This document shows positions 6,273 to 19,549 of a stretch of DNA of 46,690 bases, in pieces (positions within the stretch are counted from its first letter, which is position 1; each line of letters opens with the position of its first letter). The notes beneath the pieces were generated by a model. The model ran no database searches. It had not been told where the DNA came from and saw only the letters and a program-made list of their open reading frames with translations. Source of the stretch: Chthonomonadales bacterium (lineage in GTDB: Bacteria; Armatimonadota; Chthonomonadetes; Chthonomonadales; CAJBBX01); assembly GCA_027459625.1 (NCBI GenBank), contig DAIDHP010000031.1:1-46690 (forward strand), written 5' to 3'. The translations under genes were made by a program, and so were the position numbers.

Positions 6273-8867
6273 ATGATGAAAATGCATCTTATCAACAAGG
6301 CATGCCGAGCGGCAGTGTTTGAGTGGCTCCATTCAAGAAATTTCGGTTATTTCACACCACTCCTTTTGGCGTTATGCTGTACGACAATGCTCTCCTGCCA
6401 TATCGCAATTGCCACTCCATATATTTTCGACCTAGGTCGGGACAATCCTCAAATCATCTCGGGTTTTCTCCATTTGGGTTCCAATCGCGCTCCAAATGGT
6501 GAAGTCCTCGGCGCAAACAGCCTTAACTACACGAAAAACGGCAAGCCTTGGCTCCCGGTCATGGGAGAGTTTCATTTCACACGTTACCCTCGTTCCCAGT
6601 GGGAGCAGGCGATCCTTCAGATGAAGGCTTGCGGCGTTAACATTGTCGCCACGTATCTCTTTTGGATACATTTCGAAGAGATTGAAGGGCGTTTTGATTG
6701 GAGCGGTAACCGTGACCTGCGTTACTTTGCTCAGCTCTGCGCCAAGCACCATATGTATCTATTCCTTCGTATCGGCCCTTGGTGCCACGGAGAAGTGCGT
6801 AACGGAGGTTTCCCGGACTGGCTGTTGAAAAAATGCCACCCGAGAACCATGGACCCGAAATTCCTCGCTTATGTGGATACATGGGATCGTCAAATCGCCT
6901 CCCAAATAAATGGGCTTTATTTCAAGGATGGTGGGCCAATCATTGGCGTGCAGATTGAAAACGAGTATGGTTTCAATAACCCCGCAGGATTGAAGTATAT
7001 GCTCATCCTCAAACGCATGGCGGTGAATGCGGGTATCGACGTTCCTTTTTACACCGCCACCGGATGGCCGTCATCCGACCAAAAGCAATCGGAACTTATC
7101 CCCGTTTGGGGAGGATATCCGGAGGCGCCGTGGGATCAAACCACCAAGGAGTTGCCTCCAAGTGGTGAATACCTTTTCCAATCCGTGCGTTCGGATCCGC
7201 CCGCCACTGCATTTCAAAAGAACATTGGGGGGTTCGATCCCGACACATACAAAGGATATCTTTATCCGTACACCCTTGCGGAGTTGGGAGGAGGTGTCCA
7301 GGACACCTATCATCGACGCCCGATTATCACAGCCAAGGATGTCGTATCCATGGCGTATGTGAAACTGGGCGAGGGTGCGAATCTCATGGGATATTACGTC
7401 TTCCACGGAGGATCAAACCCGATAGGAAAACTATCCACAATGCAGGAATCGCGAGCCACGGGTTACCCCAACGATCTGCCAATTATAAGCTACGATTTCT
7501 ACGCACCGATATCGGAATGGGGGGAGTTAAGACCCTCCTATTACCAATTCAAGGATTTGCATCTTTTCATTAACGATTTCGGCTCCCAACTGGCTCAGTG
7601 TTACGCCATATTTCCCAATCACGTCCCCACAGGTCCCACGGACACCACCACATTGAGATGCTCCGTTCGAGCGCATGGAGACAGCGGTTACATATTCATC
7701 AGCAACTATGAGCGCGAAGTATCCATGCACAACATTCAGGGGGTCCAATTTGATCTGACACTTCCCAATGGCGAGCATATGATTGTTCCCGATAAACCCT
7801 TCACTGTGCGAAAAGATGCAACCATGATACTTCCGTTCAACCTCCCTATGAACGGAGCGACTCTGAGCTTCGCCACCGTCCAACCGCTCTGTAAAATAAC
7901 TGTTAAAGGGAATCCGCTTTACGTTTTCTTCACGCCACCGGGAATGTCATCGGAATATGTCCTCAAGAGAGAAGGGATTCGCAGAATTTGGACAAAAGAC
8001 TCCTCGCTATACGCGGATGACAAAGATTTCCGAATTGCAAATATTAAACCCGGCGAGGGCTGCATACAGACCCTTCTTCTTGCAAACGGACGAAAAATCC
8101 ATATCCTGACTTTAACCGATACTGAGGCGATCCACTGTTGGAAGGCGTATGCGTGGGATGGTGAGCGTCTATTCATCTGCCGTCAAGGACTTACCTTCCC
8201 GGAGGGTGCGGTTCATGTCCGCAGCGAGGGCGAAAATGTTTTCGATCTCGATGTCTATCCACCCGTTATCAATATTCATTTCGACCGACCAGCGAGGATT
8301 GCGACATTCCATGAAGGCATTTTCACACGCTACCAGGTGACAGTACCGTTAAAACACATACCTGTCAAAATATGGGAGCGCAACGAAAATCCCATAATGG
8401 AGGCGACCGGCGGGTCTGACGCGCCGCAACCGGGCCCGCAATACGGCTCGACCTGGGTAAATAAGCCGTTCGCGCCCTATTGGCGAATAACATTGCCGAA
8501 AAACTCCTTATCCGGATTGGCGAACGCCTATTTGAAAATCCATTATGTTGGAGACACTGCCGAAGCGTATCTTGGCGACACTCTCATTGCGGATAATTTC
8601 TACGCGGGACCGGCGATGACCATAGGGCTGAACCGATTCACCCCCAAGATATACAGGGAAGGCTTGCGGCTGCAAATCGTGCCTCTAATCGATAAAAGAG
8701 ATATCTATTTCCAGGATGACATACGCCGGCCACTGCTTCACAAGGTGGCGGCGAGCGTGAAAAGTGTCACGGTCGTCCCGGAATATGAGATGTCGATCAT
8801 TCGTTCAGACCATTCCAGTCGAAAGCGATCAACCGCGCAAAATCGCATTTTGAAACAGAAAAGATGA
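6273..8867 (+). CDS. Exported GH35 beta-galactosidase
   Basis: The GH35 TIM barrel starts soon after the leader, with NGKPWLPVMGEFHFTRYPRSQW. The acid/base Glu is E231 in GVQIENEYGFNN. The nucleophile is probably E337 in LAELGGGVQDTYHRR, by family analogy. The C-terminal third is beta-rich, as in jelly-roll domains of this family. The ORF opens at 6225, but the MMKMHL start at 6273 is preferred because it places a basic segment before the hydrophobic leader (PLLLALCCTTMLSC) ending near AIA-T. The enzyme should release terminal beta-galactose from oligo- or polysaccharides outside the cytoplasm. The stop is four bases before rarA, an apparently unrelated partner. Length (865 residues) suits multidomain GH35. 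Confidence 0.9.
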   Translation: MMKMHLINKACRAAVFEWLHSRNFGYFTPLLLALCCTTMLSCHIAIATPYIFDLGRDNPQIISGFLHLGSNRAPNGEVLGANSLNYTKNGKPWLPVMGEFHFTRYPRSQWEQAILQMKACGVNIVATYLFWIHFEEIEGRFDWSGNRDLRYFAQLCAKHHMYLFLRIGPWCHGEVRNGGFPDWLLKKCHPRTMDPKFLAYVDTWDRQIASQINGLYFKDGGPIIGVQIENEYGFNNPAGLKYMLILKRMAVNAGIDVPFYTATGWPSSDQKQSELIPVWGGYPEAPWDQTTKELPPSGEYLFQSVRSDPPATAFQKNIGGFDPDTYKGYLYPYTLAELGGGVQDTYHRRPIITAKDVVSMAYVKLGEGANLMGYYVFHGGSNPIGKLSTMQESRATGYPNDLPIISYDFYAPISEWGELRPSYYQFKDLHLFINDFGSQLAQCYAIFPNHVPTGPTDTTTLRCSVRAHGDSGYIFISNYEREVSMHNIQGVQFDLTLPNGEHMIVPDKPFTVRKDATMILPFNLPMNGATLSFATVQPLCKITVKGNPLYVFFTPPGMSSEYVLKREGIRRIWTKDSSLYADDKDFRIANIKPGEGCIQTLLLANGRKIHILTLTDTEAIHCWKAYAWDGERLFICRQGLTFPEGAVHVRSEGENVFDLDVYPPVINIHFDRPARIATFHEGIFTRYQVTVPLKHIPVKIWERNENPIMEATGGSDAPQPGPQYGSTWVNKPFAPYWRITLPKNSLSGLANAYLKIHYVGDTAEAYLGDTLIADNFYAGPAMTIGLNRFTPKIYREGLRLQIVPLIDKRDIYFQDDIRRPLLHKVAASVKSVTVVPEYEMSIIRSDHSSRKRSTAQNRILKQKR

Positions 8868-8871
8868 TATC

Positions 8872-10266
8872 ATGACGGATGAAAATCAAAACATCGACGC
8901 TCTTTTCACCGAGGAGGAGACCGGATACGCATCCGACCTTCACGGCATGTTCACTGTGAATCATGATGCGCCCCTTGCGGCTCGCATGCGGCCGAAAACT
9001 CTTGACGAGTTTCTGGGGCAGAGTCAGATTATCGGCGAACATTCCCTGTTACGCACCACGATTGTAAAGGATAAAATATTTTCGTGCATCTTCTGGGGAC
9101 CGCCTGGGTGCGGTAAATCCACTCTTGCGTTTATTATCGCCAACACCTCGAAAGCCCATTTCGAGTGCCTTGGAGCCGTTACATCCGGGACGCCCGAGCT
9201 AAGAAAAGTGATTGACAGAGCCAGAGAGATGCGCAAGAAAATGACGCGTAAAACCATCCTGTTCGTGGATGAAATCCATCGTTGGAACAAGGCTCAACAG
9301 GACGCATTGCTGCCGCACGTGGAAGACGGGACCATCGCTCTGATCGGCGCCACCACGGAAAACCCGTACTTTGAGGTGAACTCCCCCCTCATTTCCCGTT
9401 CACGTATTTTCAAATTCGAAAGTCTGACGGAAGACGAGGTCAAGACGATCATTCTGCGGGCGCTTCAGGACACTGACAGAGGACTTGGGAGTTTAAACGT
9501 CACATTGGATGATGAGGCGCTTGATCATCTCCTGAATATTGCAAATGGCGATGCTAGAAACGCTCTGAACGCCTTGGAAGCCGCCGCCCTCTCCATGCCT
9601 CCCGATGAGAGTGGGGTTCGCCGCATTTCCCTTTCCGTCATAGAGGAGGCAGCACAGCAGCGAGCCTTAAAGTATGACAAGAAAAGCGATGAACATTACG
9701 ACACGATCTCCGCATTCATCAAATCCGTAAGGGGATCCGATCCCGACGCGGCGCTGTATTGGCTTGCGAAGATGCTTCTGGCGGGGGAGGACCCCAAGTT
9801 TATCGCCAGAAGACTATGCATCCTAGCGTCGGAGGATATAGGCAATGCCGATCCAATGGGAATCGTCGTCGCCAATTCGGCGGCGCAGATTGTAATGTTT
9901 ATCGGAATGCCGGAAGCTCAACTAACGCTGGCGCAAGCCACCACCTATCTCGCCACCGCTCCAAAGAGCAACGCATCTTACTTGGGCATCAGTAATGCCC
10001 AAAAGGCTATCAAGGAACAGGGTCCTGCGCCTGTCCCGATGCACTTGCGGAACGCCCCGTATCCCGGACTAACTCAATTTGGCATCGGGGTGGGTTATTT
10101 ATACCCGCACGATTTTCCAGGTCATTGGACCGATCAGGAGTACCTTCCACCGGACGTAAAGGGAACGCCGTTTTATCAGCCTTCGCATGAGGGCAGAGAG
10201 GCGCGCATTGCCGAAAGGATGGAGGAACTGAAAAAAAGAAGTAAAAACTACAACGAAGGGAGTTGA
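8872..10266 (+). CDS. rarA: Replication-associated recombination ATPase RarA (MgsA)
   Basis: The 464-residue AAA+ ATPase is near the length of E. coli RarA. Walker A is GPPGCGKST (76-84), Walker B is ILFVDEIHRWNKAQQDALLP, and sensor 1 lies in GATTENPYFEVN. The C-terminal MgsA segment is visible as PMGIVVANSAAQIVMFIGMP and APKSNASYLGISNA. RarA acts at stalled replication forks and in recombination with single-stranded DNA-binding protein. Its ATG follows the GH35 stop by four bases, and the next gene starts one base after its stop, suggesting one transcript of mixed function. An N-terminal extension of about 30 residues precedes the first RarA motif (RMRPKTLDEFLGQ). Confidence 0.95.
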   Translation: MTDENQNIDALFTEEETGYASDLHGMFTVNHDAPLAARMRPKTLDEFLGQSQIIGEHSLLRTTIVKDKIFSCIFWGPPGCGKSTLAFIIANTSKAHFECLGAVTSGTPELRKVIDRAREMRKKMTRKTILFVDEIHRWNKAQQDALLPHVEDGTIALIGATTENPYFEVNSPLISRSRIFKFESLTEDEVKTIILRALQDTDRGLGSLNVTLDDEALDHLLNIANGDARNALNALEAAALSMPPDESGVRRISLSVIEEAAQQRALKYDKKSDEHYDTISAFIKSVRGSDPDAALYWLAKMLLAGEDPKFIARRLCILASEDIGNADPMGIVVANSAAQIVMFIGMPEAQLTLAQATTYLATAPKSNASYLGISNAQKAIKEQGPAPVPMHLRNAPYPGLTQFGIGVGYLYPHDFPGHWTDQEYLPPDVKGTPFYQPSHEGREARIAERMEELKKRSKNYNEGS

Positions 10267-10267
10267 A

Positions 10268-12535
10268 ATGAGCGTCGGAATGGAATCAATACGGATACCG
10301 CTTCGGCATTTTAGGAGAGGATTTCGTCAGTTCTCCATGATTGCCGGGAAAGTACTGCTTACGCTGATCCTCGTTCCACCCGTAATCGCTCAGGGTGAAA
10401 ATATCATGAAGCAATCATCAAAACGCCCCCCCGATCCAAATCAAGTCTTGGAGAGAACCAGCTTTCAAACCCATTCACCGTGGGATCCAATGCTGGATTT
10501 GCGTTCGGACGTGGTGATGTGTTATGGGGTGTTGCCAGCCGATATCGCGCACATTGCGAAATGGCGGGACGAAGGATATATCGTACAAGTGATGACTGGG
10601 GTGGCATGGGGTGCGTATCAGGATTATCTTTATGGGCGTTTCGATGGCGTGAACCATGTCGATGAGGCGCAAACGGATAAAAACGGGAATGTCATATCAC
10701 ATGGCGGAGATATCTACTACATGTGCCCGGGAATCAATTACGGCAAGTTTCTCTGCGTCGGAGTCAAGCGTGCGTTGGATGCGGGGGTGGAAGCGATTCA
10801 TCTGGAGGAGCCCGAGTTTTGGGTGAGAGCCGGATGGAGCGCGGGATTTAAAAGAGAATGGAAAGCGTACTACCACGAAGACTGGGTTCCACCCGACTCC
10901 TCGCCTGAAGCGCAATACAAGGCGTCGCTGTTAAAATATTATCTTTATCGACGTGCGCTGACACAGATATTCGATTTTGTGAAGGAGTATAACAAGGAGC
11001 ATGGCACCCATGTGAAATGCTATGTCGCCACGCACAGCCTGATCAACTACTCCAGTTGGGGAATTGTCAGTCCGGAATCCAGTCTGATGAAAGTGGGTGC
11101 GGACGGATATATCGCTCAAATATGGACAGGGACCGCGCGAACCCCGAACCTATACGAAGGCGTTCAAAAGGAGCGCACATTCGAGACCGCCTTTCTGGAA
11201 TATGGAGCTATGATGAATATCGTCCAATCCACCGGCGGGCGGGTGTGGTTTCTTAACGATCCTGTGGAGGATGATCCCAATCACTCCTGGCGAGATTATA
11301 AAACCAACTGGGAAAGCACCCTCACCGCCTCCCTGCTATGGCCTCAAGTCTGGCGATACGAGGTGATGCCTTGGCCGGAAAGAGTGTTTCACGGAACCTA
11401 TCCGACAAAGGATGTAACGGAGCGGAAAGCAGGCGAGCCGGTCACGAAAGAGCCAATTCCCCCGGCGTACGCCACGGAACTGATGACAGTCATCAACGCC
11501 CTGAATCACATGAAGCAGTCAGAGGTTAAATGGAAATGCGGCACAATGGGCGTCGGAGTGGTCGTATCCGACACGATGATGTTCGAGCGTTATGGTCCAT
11601 CGGCTTCTGACCCTCATCTCGGATCATTTTACGGTTTGGCTTTGCCGCCTTTGATGCATGGCATGCCGGTGGAACCCGTCCAATTGGAGAATGCACCTAT
11701 CAAAGGATTCCTAAAACCCTACAAAATCCTTCTCATGACTTACGAGGGAATGAAACCGATGGAGCGGGAATACAGCACGGCGATAGCCGATTGGGTCAAA
11801 CAGGGGGGTGTGCTGGTATTCGTGGATGACGATTCCGATCCTTTCAACGCCATCAAATCCTGGTGGAATGAGGGATCGAATGCATACGCCAATCCTCGTG
11901 AAGCGCTCTTCGCGCAAATGGGGATAGCGGAAAACTCCAAACCAGGAGCCAACAAAGTCGGCAAAGGCTGGCTGATCTACGATCAATCCAGCCCGGCAAA
12001 GCTGACATATCAGACGAACGGCGCAAACCATGTTCGAGTATTGGTCCATATGGCTTGCGAAAAGGCTCACTTACCGTATCACACCACGAACTATATCATT
12101 CTGCGCAGGGGGCCCTATGTAATCGCATCGGGATTGGACCAATCCCTGCCTCAATCCCCGCATATTTTACACGGTCATTTCATCGACCTCTTTGATGCCA
12201 ATCTGCCGATACTATCCTCGGTGACACTGAATCCCGGAAGTCGGTATCTGCTCTTGGATCTCGATTACCATAAATCCGATTCTCTGGAGATATTGGCGGC
12301 GGCGTGCAAAACGCTTGGAGCCAGACGGCTGCCTAATGGTGGATTCCGCTTTTACGCCGAAGGTCCGGATATCATAACCGCCACCATTAGAATGCGGTTT
12401 GACAGGGAGCCCCAAACAGTGCAAATGGATGGAAAAGATATCCTTGTCGAGGATTGGAAATGGGATAAGGAATCAAAAACGCTCTGGATGCGATTTCCAA
12501 ACTCCGCGGACGGTCATTGGATCACCATTCGGTAA
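10268..12535 (+). CDS. Secreted glycosidase-like protein (TIM barrel plus amidotransferase-like domain), family uncertain
   Basis: The 755-residue protein has a basic N-terminus and a hydrophobic leader (MIAGKVLLTLILVPPVIAQ), suggesting export. The first half looks like a glycosidase barrel: DAGVEAIHLEEPEFWVRAGW carries acidic residues that could be catalytic, followed by barrel-like strands such as VKCYVATHSLINYSSW. From about residue 470, LLMTYEGMKPM and WVKQGGVLVFVDDD resemble the glutamine-amidotransferase-like trimerisation domain of GH42-type enzymes. The end is a beta-rich tail. AGGGAG lies five bases before the ATG, which is one base after the rarA stop, so translational coupling is likely. 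I cannot name a CAZy family. Confidence 0.7.
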   Translation: MSVGMESIRIPLRHFRRGFRQFSMIAGKVLLTLILVPPVIAQGENIMKQSSKRPPDPNQVLERTSFQTHSPWDPMLDLRSDVVMCYGVLPADIAHIAKWRDEGYIVQVMTGVAWGAYQDYLYGRFDGVNHVDEAQTDKNGNVISHGGDIYYMCPGINYGKFLCVGVKRALDAGVEAIHLEEPEFWVRAGWSAGFKREWKAYYHEDWVPPDSSPEAQYKASLLKYYLYRRALTQIFDFVKEYNKEHGTHVKCYVATHSLINYSSWGIVSPESSLMKVGADGYIAQIWTGTARTPNLYEGVQKERTFETAFLEYGAMMNIVQSTGGRVWFLNDPVEDDPNHSWRDYKTNWESTLTASLLWPQVWRYEVMPWPERVFHGTYPTKDVTERKAGEPVTKEPIPPAYATELMTVINALNHMKQSEVKWKCGTMGVGVVVSDTMMFERYGPSASDPHLGSFYGLALPPLMHGMPVEPVQLENAPIKGFLKPYKILLMTYEGMKPMEREYSTAIADWVKQGGVLVFVDDDSDPFNAIKSWWNEGSNAYANPREALFAQMGIAENSKPGANKVGKGWLIYDQSSPAKLTYQTNGANHVRVLVHMACEKAHLPYHTTNYIILRRGPYVIASGLDQSLPQSPHILHGHFIDLFDANLPILSSVTLNPGSRYLLLDLDYHKSDSLEILAAACKTLGARRLPNGGFRFYAEGPDIITATIRMRFDREPQTVQMDGKDILVEDWKWDKESKTLWMRFPNSADGHWITIR

Positions 12536-12554
12536 ATAGCGTTCCATGATACGC

Positions 12555-12602
12555 TAATCCCTCCGTTTTGAATGCATAAAACCCATCAGGACGGAGGGGT
12601 TA
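12555..12602. other. Shared hairpin between convergent genes
   Basis: TAATCCCTCCGT (12555-12566) pairs with ACGGAGGGGTTA (12591-12602), 12 bp with one G-U type mismatch, and a smaller inner GTTTT/AAAAC pair. It lies between two convergent genes and overlaps the stop codon of the minus-strand one. Neither side has a T-run, so a termination or transcript-stabilising role is only inferred. Confidence 0.5.
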
Positions 12603-14003
12603 GGAACGCCGCACTTTCACCATCCCCACTTTATGCGGTGGCAATCCTGTGGGCGGAGGAGCCAGCTTAGGCAATATGATGGCGTCCAAGGCGCGCACGC
12701 TCGGGGAGACCAATATAATCCGTGATTCAAAATCTAAATACTGCCCGGGGGATATGACGGTTGGATTTCCATCGGATTTCAAAGTGGCTCCCAAAGTGAA
12801 GTATTCCGTGCCTGGCACTTGCGTAACGGGATCTTCCCGCCATTGGGGTAAAGATGTGCAGTAAGGACTCCGCACACCCAATGTAATATTCCCCCAACGG
12901 GCAATGGACATCCCTTTCACCCCCATCCCTTGATCGCTCGAAGGAGGAGGAATGGGTGTGGGAGAGGCTTGGGGTGTCACCGCGCCTGTGTTATTGTTTG
13001 CCGCTTGCGGGGTTGTACCGACATTTGCGGCGGGCGGGGTATTATTCGAGGCGCCATTGGTCATTGAATCCCCGTCCAGCACTTCCGTCGGAGATCCAAA
13101 ACTGCTGTCACCCGCCATGAGATCGCATAAGCGCACGCCATACAGGTTCATGGGTTTCAATGGGGTAAGGCGGAAGTTCACTCGAAGCAAAGGGGAATTA
13201 TCCTGCAACGAGAACGTTATCGTCGCCCCCCACCTCAATCCTATGACGCCATTAAGCGTTAAAATAGCGAATTGCTTGCTGTTTCGAACCTTCATATCAT
13301 TGATTCGGAACACTTCCCACCACGGTATTTGTGAGCCTTCTCCCGAATAAGTTTCGGCTATCGGTAAACTCACGCCAATCATCCGCCAACCCATCCCTTC
13401 CCTGCAGGAGAGGAAAAGCGCCCCCACGGAGGTATCCGTCATGCGGACAGCCACGCGTAGGCGCTGATTTTCAATAACCCCTTCGTTCTCGTCGGCTACC
13501 GCCTTTGGACCGTTCACCATATGCCCGTTGTTATGATAGGGAAAATCGCTGAAATGATAGATGGGAATCACTTTGGCTTCGGGGATATAGTTATTCCCCT
13601 GAATAGCCATGGCCGCGACCAGAGGACCCTGCATCGATGTAGGTTGAACCGTCCATTGGAAACTAGCCTCGGCTCCGGGATTGAGTTGCGGAACGTTGCT
13701 GATATTGTCCGCATTTGCATACACCATCCCGGAGAGCGTGTATACGCGAGCGGTGAACTGATTGGCGGATATGGGGGTGGTTCCGTTATTGCGCAAAACG
13801 CCCGCCAAAGTCAGGTTATTCATGCCCACAGCAAAGGGCTTGACAGGAGCGAAACCCATAATTTGCAAGGGACATGGCTGAAGCGGGGAGGCGGGTGAAG
13901 TTGATTGCGCCTGAACCGAGGCGGAACAAAATAAGATAAACACCGACAAAGCTATAAAAACGCTTCGTCCAAACGGATCGTGAAGTCTAAGCGAACGCAT
14001 CAT
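12600..14003 (-). CDS. Secreted beta-rich protein of unknown function with a CARDB-like domain
   Basis: The 467-residue protein has a clear signal peptide (SVFIALSVFILFCSASVQAQ, cleavage near AQA-QS). Residues 45-160 resemble a CARDB or immunoglobulin-like fold (FAVGMNNLTLAGVLRNNGTT, then LNPGAEASFQWTV). Residues about 165-300 are beta-rich and resemble carbohydrate-associated domains (RLRVAVRMTDTSVGALFLSC). A low-complexity linker rich in N, P, T and A (about 315-355) precedes a short final domain. No catalytic motif is visible. The gene is 33 bp downstream of the HD-domain gene and may be in its transcript. The start lacks a good ribosome site; ATG codons 14003 and 14000 are both possible. 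Confidence 0.75.
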   Translation of the reverse strand: MMRSLRLHDPFGRSVFIALSVFILFCSASVQAQSTSPASPLQPCPLQIMGFAPVKPFAVGMNNLTLAGVLRNNGTTPISANQFTARVYTLSGMVYANADNISNVPQLNPGAEASFQWTVQPTSMQGPLVAAMAIQGNNYIPEAKVIPIYHFSDFPYHNNGHMVNGPKAVADENEGVIENQRLRVAVRMTDTSVGALFLSCREGMGWRMIGVSLPIAETYSGEGSQIPWWEVFRINDMKVRNSKQFAILTLNGVIGLRWGATITFSLQDNSPLLRVNFRLTPLKPMNLYGVRLCDLMAGDSSFGSPTEVLDGDSMTNGASNNTPPAANVGTTPQAANNNTGAVTPQASPTPIPPPSSDQGMGVKGMSIARWGNITLGVRSPYCTSLPQWREDPVTQVPGTEYFTLGATLKSDGNPTVISPGQYLDFESRIILVSPSVRALDAIILPKLAPPPTGLPPHKVGMVKVRRS

Positions 14004-14036
14004 AATATGGTTAGTTTACCCGTTATTTCAATAGCC

Positions 14037-14729
14037 TCACAGATCAACGCCGTTAATAGTCAAATGAAAACGGCATCCGAGAACCTCCGCCGCCTTCCGG
14101 CACATCACCATGCGCATCATGAATATTTCAAAATATTCCATCACCGAGGCGGATGTCATCTCTATCGTTAACTCCAACGTGATGGTTTTGGCTTCAGCAT
14201 CCACGGTAAGGTGAGATTTCTGAACGGCGTGATTGACGCGATCGTGAATATCGAACGTTTTAGGATCGGGATTCTGCACCCGGGTGAAATGGACATCGGA
14301 TTTGTCGGCGAGTATCACAGCCGCCGTGGTGATGTTAATCGGCTCCCCCTCAGGTTCTTCATGATTGCCGATGGCGCCGATTATGGTGCCGATCTCTTCT
14401 GCTTCGAACCCCATCTCCTCAAGCAGCACGAAGGACATCGTAGCACCGATTTGAGGATGCGAAAAACGGCTTACCACATTCCCTATATCGTGCAGATATC
14501 CGGCAATTGAGGCTACCTCCGCCGTCCTTGAATCGTACCCCAAATCCAACAGGGTGTTTCGCGCGATCGCCGCGCTAAGCGCTGCGTGACGCTGGCCATG
14601 CTCGGTGTATCCAATGGCGTTCATCTGCTCGTTGGCTTTTTCTATGTACACTTTGACTTTGTTGCTGGCTCGAACATCCCTGAGAGTGGGATGATTATTC
14701 TCAAGGGAATTAATTTGGGTGATAGTCAT
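14037..14729 (-). CDS. HD-domain phosphohydrolase
   Basis: The 230-residue protein shows HD-superfamily metal ligands in order: H48 (QRHAALSA), H80-D81 (GYLHDIGN), H91, H123 (GNHEEP) and D142 or D145 (ILADKSDVHF). Such proteins hydrolyse phosphate esters of nucleotides or second messengers in the cytoplasm, but nothing here defines the substrate. There is no GGDEF, REC or nucleotidyltransferase domain attached. GGAA lies ten bases before the ATG. It follows tgt by 90 bp, with its own possible promoter in the gap, and precedes the secreted unknown gene by 33 bp. Confidence 0.85.
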   Translation of the reverse strand: MTITQINSLENNHPTLRDVRASNKVKVYIEKANEQMNAIGYTEHGQRHAALSAAIARNTLLDLGYDSRTAEVASIAGYLHDIGNVVSRFSHPQIGATMSFVLLEEMGFEAEEIGTIIGAIGNHEEPEGEPINITTAAVILADKSDVHFTRVQNPDPKTFDIHDRVNHAVQKSHLTVDAEAKTITLELTIEMTSASVMEYFEIFMMRMVMCRKAAEVLGCRFHLTINGVDL

Positions 14730-14782
14730 CGTCTATTCCATTTGTTTCTAATGGTCGTTGCAACAGATAAATCAAGCGCGGA

Positions 14783-14812
14783 ATTATGAATTACAAACAC
14801 ATAAATCCTCAA
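14783..14812 (-). promoter_or_regulatory. Possible sigma-70-type promoter for the HD gene
   Basis: On the minus strand TTGAGG (14812-14807) and CATAAT (14788-14783) are 18 bases apart, about 54 bases before the start codon of the HD gene. The fit is fair, not strong. Confidence 0.35.
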
Positions 14813-14819
14813 TGTTGAA

Positions 14820-19225
<4,406 letters not shown>

Positions 19226-19365
19226 TCAATTCCCCCATAAGTTGCTGAGATCGTCGCTGGAAAATTCACTGGATCAACCCTCCTGTATGTGAGCAATCAT
19301 AAAACGGGAAAGGGCGATCTATGCCATAGACAAATATCGGTGTATTAAGTTTGTGTGCGCCAACA

Positions 19366-19394
19366 TTTAAATATGTGAAAGGCATCATTGTCAG
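19366..19394 (-). promoter_or_regulatory. Possible promoter of the tricorn gene
   Basis: On the minus strand CTGACA (19394-19389) and TTTAAA (19371-19366) are 17 bases apart, about 140 bases before the ATG. Apart from this site, the fucosidase terminator and an imperfect TAATATA-type inverted repeat near 19436-19462, I see nothing in the 324-base gap 19226-19549. Confidence 0.35.
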
Positions 19395-19491
19395 GTTGAA
19401 AAGCCTGTTCAGTTAGCACGCAAAAAACCTAATTGTAATATAGCATTTATGGGGCTTATATTAGACATGCTGAAGGAAAATTGAATTAAAA

Positions 19492-19527
19492 GGATGCCGA
19501 GATGAAATCATATCCAAAACGGCATCC
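19492..19527 (-). terminator. Rho-independent terminator of the fucosidase gene
   Basis: GGATGCCG (19492-19499) pairs perfectly with CGGCATCC (19520-19527), 8 bp with a 20-base loop. On the minus strand the stem is followed by TTTTAATTC. It starts about 22 bases beyond the fucosidase stop codon. Confidence 0.7.
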
Positions 19528-19549
19528 ATTTCGCAGAGGTTAAGAGTTT

